DNA of 64,000 nucleotides from contig JAUCBJ010001771.1 in the NCBI GenBank assembly GCA_032718475.1, forward strand, positions 1-64,000. The letters run 5' to 3'. Both the position numbers and the translations under genes were made by a program. Positions 59,656-64,000 of this stretch are shown piece after piece; the first letter of the stretch is position 1; the number at the start of each line of letters is the position of its first letter. The DNA is from Nemertoderma westbladi (Eukaryota; Xenacoelomorpha; Nemertodermatida; Nemertodermatidae). The notes under the pieces were generated by a model that had not been told where the DNA came from, did no database searches, and worked only from the letters and a program-made list of their open reading frames with translations.

Positions 59656-62600
59656 ATGGCAGAAGAAACTGAGAATACATTCAGAATTCTAGTAACCACC
59701 GATAATCACCTTGGCTATATGGAGAAGGATCCTTTAAGGGCTAACGACTCCTTTGTTAGCTTCGAAGAAACTCTAAAGGTCGCAGTGGAAAAGGACGTAG
59801 ATTTCATTCTACTGGGCGGCGATCTCTTCCACGAGAATAAACCGTCCCGACAGACTATCTACCGGTGTGTAGAACTCCTCAGAAAGTATTCCTTGGGTAG
59901 CAAACCCTGTCAGGTATATAATTATTCATACAGTCGTAGCTAAACACAAATATAGCTAGCTAAATACTGTCAGGCGTTTCATTAATCTATTTTTTAATTG
60001 TTTTTACAGCGAACAATGCGGGATGGGTAGATTAGCACTAGATGGAAATTATTTAGATTTTTTGTCAGTTCACTGTAAAGTGTTACTGGTACTAGTGTTG
60101 CCCGTGTCACCATTATTCTGCCTTTCATCATAGCTGTAGCTGGTTTTGGTTTGACATCCAAAAATATTAAAGTACCAAAAAAATACAAAACATAATGTTT
60201 TGGGCTATTGATTTATGTTCTTGACATATTTTGGCGAGTTACATGTGAAAAAAAATTTTTTTTAAAGAAAATGAAAACAAATGTTTGTGGTAGCTAGTGT
60301 TTTCATAAAATAGCTACCACAAAATCTTATTTTTTGATGCCATTTCAGATGCCATTGAACCAACGCATGTGGTAGAAGTAAAATGTCCAACATCAAAACA
60401 TGCCATTCAAAAATCTTATCTTTCACAATCGAATATCGTAAGCGCTAAATTCATGGCACAAATCCAACTTCAAATGCTTCTTTGCAATAAACAATGGGCC
60501 TTGTTTTGTGTCGCAGATCCATCTTTTGAAATAAACAGCGAAGTGAAAATAGTTTATATATAAAATATACATGCAAAGTTTACTGAAAAGTAGTAGTAGC
60601 TTCTGGAAGGAATATATATTTCCAAAAATTGTGAAAAAATAGATAATTAAAAAATGTAAATTATAGTTATAGTTCAACTAAATTCTAATTAATGCTGATT
60701 GTATTGATGGATTGGGATGGCAGCTGAAGATATTTTTACTACGTCATCAATTACAGGGATTGTCTTGAAAGGAATCACTGGATGGGGTTCCAACATCTTG
60801 TATTCCCGTATACGTCTTATTAACCTTTCCACATGGACTAACTATCAATGCTATTTGGAATTCAATAATTTAACTTCATGTATAAAAATAATTGCAATCG
60901 AAAAAGTGCGAATCCACAATCTAATCCAAAGTAATCTAAGTTTTGAAGCTTAATAAAACATCAATAAGCTACTGGATTTCTACCACCTGGCAGTTTTAGC
61001 TACAAATATATTTTATTTTTATAGCTAACAACTGTATAGTTTGGGATAAATAAATATTATTCTGGAATAATTAACTTGTTATGAATCAATTTCCGCCATA
61101 AAGATATCAAATAATGTATTCTTAACACAACACAAAAACACACCAAATAAATATTAGCTACATTATTTATTTTAGTTACTAAGAGATTTATATCGTATCG
61201 TAACCAATGAACATTTAGTGCTGCACTAGTGACGTCACTCGTGCAGTTTTCTGAAACGGCCTGATTTTTCGATGTTGCTAATTTTGCGTTTTAAAATCCG
61301 CTATAATTCGGCCAAAATATTATTTTTTTTAAGTAAAATTTCTCTCTGGGGTTTTTTCACATGCTCTTTCACATGAAACCAACGAAAACTCGAAAAAAAT
61401 TTTCCGAGTCGTCTACTCCATTCTATTTCTAATCAAATTTACTGTACAATAAGAAGGTTCTTCTATCGATGTTTTGGCTCTGCCTGCGGTGCTGCAGTGG
61501 GGGTCATGGTGGAGGGTTGTAATTGTATACATTAATACATAATAAAAGTATTATTGCATGAGTAATTAATTCGCCAGCGCTTTGGAACCGATACGTATAC
61601 CGACAGTATAAGGGCATTATGTATTATTTTATTAGCTTCAATCGCTATTTCAGGTTGAGTTCCAGAGCGACCACAAAGTCAACTTCGCCCACTGTCCCTT
61701 CCCTGTGGTTAACTACGAGGACCCCAACTATAACGTTAGCTACCCAATATTCTCTATCCATGGCAACCACGATGACCCAGCCGGATCCGGCGACCTCTGT
61801 GTCCTCGACCTCCTTAGCGTCTCCGGCCTCGTCAACTTCTTCGGGAAGCACACCAACCTCGAGGAGATCACGATGACACCGCTGCTGTTACGGAAGGGGA
61901 CTTCGACGCTGGCGCTCTACGGGTTGGGAGCTATACGAGACGAAAGACTACATCGTATGTTCGTAGCTGATAGAGTCAAGTGTCTGAAACCCCCGGACTC
62001 TGTGGACCGGTTCAACGTCATGGTTATCCACCAGAACCGCGCGGTACACGGCGCCAAGAACCACATCCCGGAGTCGTTCCTGGGCAGCTTCCTGGACCTC
62101 GTGGTCTGGGGTCACGAACACGAGAGTCGTCTATCCCCGGAGTTCGTGGACAGTAAATCATTCTACGTGATGCAACCGGGATCTACAGTGTCCACCAGTC
62201 TATCCCTCGGGGAGGCTGGACCTAAACACTGCTTCGTGTTGGAAATCCGGGGGAATCAGTTCAAATCCACCCAGATTCCTTTGAAGACGGTCAGACAGTT
62301 CTACATTCGTGATTATGCGCTTAAAGACTCCAATATCGACGTGAGAGACCCCGAGGTCGATTTATTAGTCCAGGAATACTGCGAGGAGTTAGTGGAATCT
62401 TTATTAGATAAAGCTAGAAGGGAGCATTCGGGCGACCCCTTGCAGCCCAAAGAGCCGCTGGTTCGTCTGCGGGTAGACCACAGCGGGGGCTATCAGACCT
62501 TCTCCGTGAATCGATTCGCACAGAAGTTTATTTCCAAGGTGGCGAACCCCCGGGATATCATCCAGTTCTCGAGAAAGAAACCCCCCGGGGATAAGGAGGC

Positions 62601-63438
62601 GGAGGGCCGGAGTCTGGCTGCGTTGGGCCAGCTGGAGACGTTGGCGAGACCCGCGCTGTTGGGCGGAGTCACCATGGAGACCGTGTTGCAGAGGTTCTTT
62701 AAGGAGACGGATCGGGATAATCAGATGAGTTTACTGACGGGGCGAGGGATGGCGAACGCGGTTGATGAATTCGTTAATAAGGAAGAGGCGGATGTCGTTA
62801 TGGAGATGGTCAAACATCAAAGAAAGAAAACTAGGGCGTATCTGATTGAAAGTCAAGTGACTAGAGAGGGAAATATTAGGGAGCAGATTGGGAAGTATAA
62901 GGATGAGAGAGCGGCCCGGATGACAAGGGAAGAGGAGGCGAGAGAGACGATGGAGGTAGTGGATAGGGCGAGGAGAGGGGCCAATGTTAGCGAGGATGTG
63001 TTGATAGATGATGACGAAATGGATGTTGGTAGGGGGGACGGGGAATGCCCCCCTAGACCGGCTACTGGGAAGGGGTCCCGCGGAGGTAGGGGGTCCAGGG
63101 GTGGGCGGGGGGCCCGCGGGCGCGGGAAGAAGGACTTGGGTACTCAGAGGACTTTAGACGATACTTTTGGAGCTGCCAATGATGCCGCTAGGGGGCGGGG
63201 GGCTACCAACGGTCGCTCCTCTAGGAGAGGAGCGGGCAGTTCCACAGCCGCCGCTAGGGGGCGTGGTTCGCGCGCCAACCCTCTCTCTATAGAAAACGAT
63301 TCAGACAACGATGAGGGATTTATATCTCGGTCGTCGCGTAATACATCTAGGGTCTCGAGCGCCACATCGAAGCGGCCTCGATACCAATACTCGAGCGGGA
63401 GTGATTCGGAAAACGAAAATCTATTCCGAAGGCAATAA
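59656..63438 (+). CDS. MRE11: MRE11 double-strand-break repair nuclease (exons 59656-59913, 61654-63438)
   Basis: Joined exons give 680 residues (human about 708). The phosphodiesterase motifs are all present: VTTDNHLGY (D16, H18), [12 protein letters not shown] (D56), [11 protein letters not shown] (N124, H125), VMVIHQNR and VVWGHEHE, which bind two manganese ions. The capping/DNA-binding region follows (to about 410), then a Glu/Arg-rich helical part and a Gly-Arg-rich GAR tract ([20 protein letters not shown]), a target of arginine methylation in the family. The C-terminus is Ser/acidic. With RAD50 and NBS1 it forms the MRN complex that senses and trims broken ends. The intron of 1740 bp is phase 0 with CAG/GTATAT and TTTCAG. 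The joint GSKPCQ/VEFQSD matches the continuous family sequence, so no exon is missing. Confidence 0.96.
60340..60563 (+). pseudogene. YqaJ-type exonuclease fragment in the MRE11 intron
   Basis: The open frame to the TAA near 60563 reads [15 protein letters not shown]...[20 protein letters not shown]. The E-V-K-C-P and Q-I-Q-x-Q-M patterns belong to the core of YqaJ (lambda-exonuclease-like) nucleases, often carried by animal transposons. The upstream Asp motif is missing and the frame is short, so it is a fragment. A hairpin (GTGGTAGCT...AGCTACCAC, about 60287-60320) is just upstream. It does not belong to MRE11. Confidence 0.6.
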
Positions 63439-63439
63439 A
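63434..63439 (+). terminator. Poly-A signal overlapping the MRE11 stop codon
   Basis: AATAAA overlaps the TAA stop (63436-63438); a second AATAAA-like word (AAATAAAATAA) follows at once. If used, the 3' UTR would be very short. Later signals in 63650-63740 (CAATAAATAT) are alternatives. Confidence 0.45.
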
Positions 63440-64000
63440 ATAAAATAATATTCTACATCGCTTAGTCATATTAATTCATTATCGACATTATTGGTCACAT
63501 TTATATAATTATATCGTGATATTTCTTTAATATCGACTTTTTTTAATTGTGCTAAATCAAATTACAAAATTGCATCTGCTTGTTTTACATTGTATTAATA
63601 TTACTACTACTCTGCCCCCCCCCCCCCCCTCCCCCCACTGTGACCGTATTCTAGCATGCAATAAATATAATATCGAACCTGTCTTTAAACTGGGTGGGTT
63701 TAGACTAGACCTGAGGCCTGCAAAAACACGGGGATAAATATATGTGTGTATGCGGGGCGAGCCACGAAAGTAAGCGAGCTTAGTATAAGGGTACCACTAC
63801 TAACTCAATCGGTGTGTCTGTTGATCTATTGTGTCCAATTTTAAACGTTAATACCTCACCAATCCACGATGAAATCTAACTAAAGTTAGTGTTTGTTACT
63901 TAAGTTAGTGTTGTTTGGCAAAAGTTTAGAAATATTTTGCGTGTGGCCTTCAAGAAGCTAAGATAAGAAGCTGTAATGTAGCAGTGTAGTGTAAGGAGCC
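63439..64000. other. Downstream of MRE11, nothing recognised
   Basis: AT-rich with a C run at about 63615-63636. No gene or repeat with support. Confidence 0.4.

Noticed and set aside
60717-60953. 78-codon frame in the MRE11 intron as an extra exon
   Set aside because: MRE11 is continuous across the intron when compared with the family; the frame has no related feature.

Overview
The window is nuclear DNA of an animal. Three recognisable host genes are eukaryotic: DDRGK1 (UFMylation, one exon, minus strand, 1840-2736), a HOOK-family dynein/kinesin cargo adaptor (three exons, plus strand, 38338-41587) and MRE11 (two exons, plus strand, 59656-63438). All three have few, long exons. The rest is AT-rich and dominated by transposable elements; the exact taxon cannot be fixed from the sequence alone, but a marine-type invertebrate with a repeat-rich genome fits.

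Two LTR retrotransposons of the BEL/Pao type lie in opposite orientation. Element 1 (3613-18885, plus strand) has 1.17 kb LTRs, a decayed gag-pro-RT-RNase H-integrase reading frame and an additional 3' gene. Its right LTR is truncated. Element 2 (46552-58335, minus strand) is complete at both ends: two 1182-bp LTRs that differ at only two positions I could find, and a 5-bp GTTAC target duplication. Yet it lacks reverse transcriptase and integrase through in-frame deletions, so it looks like a recently moved, non-autonomous element. Both elements carry, between pol and the 3' LTR where an env gene would be expected, an unusual third gene (ORF3). It encodes up to three CCHC zinc knuckles and a polybasic C-terminus, so it resembles a second nucleocapsid rather than an envelope.

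Between the two retrotransposons is a nest of DNA-transposon remnants. Three non-autonomous elements (A 24067-28649, B 28716-30639, C 30909-34070) have termini starting CAGTC, 5-bp target duplications, and subterminal arrays of 16-bp palindromes. Inside them sit a 60-bp satellite (about 23 copies), a tRNA-derived SINE, the same LINE 3' fragment twice, and a hAT-type MITE (8-bp duplication) nested in another MITE. A pair of hAT-like ends (23931 and about 34327) may enclose all of this. Further foldback or long-TIR elements are at 20010-20803, 36484-37730 and 41917-44636 (the last with a second element inside it). A broken THAP zinc-finger gene lies at 22297-22988, and a YqaJ-exonuclease fragment lies in the MRE11 intron.

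The host genes appear unrelated in function (ER-associated UFMylation, motor adaptor, double-strand-break repair) and are spaced by 18-36 kb of mobile DNA; there is no operon-like arrangement.
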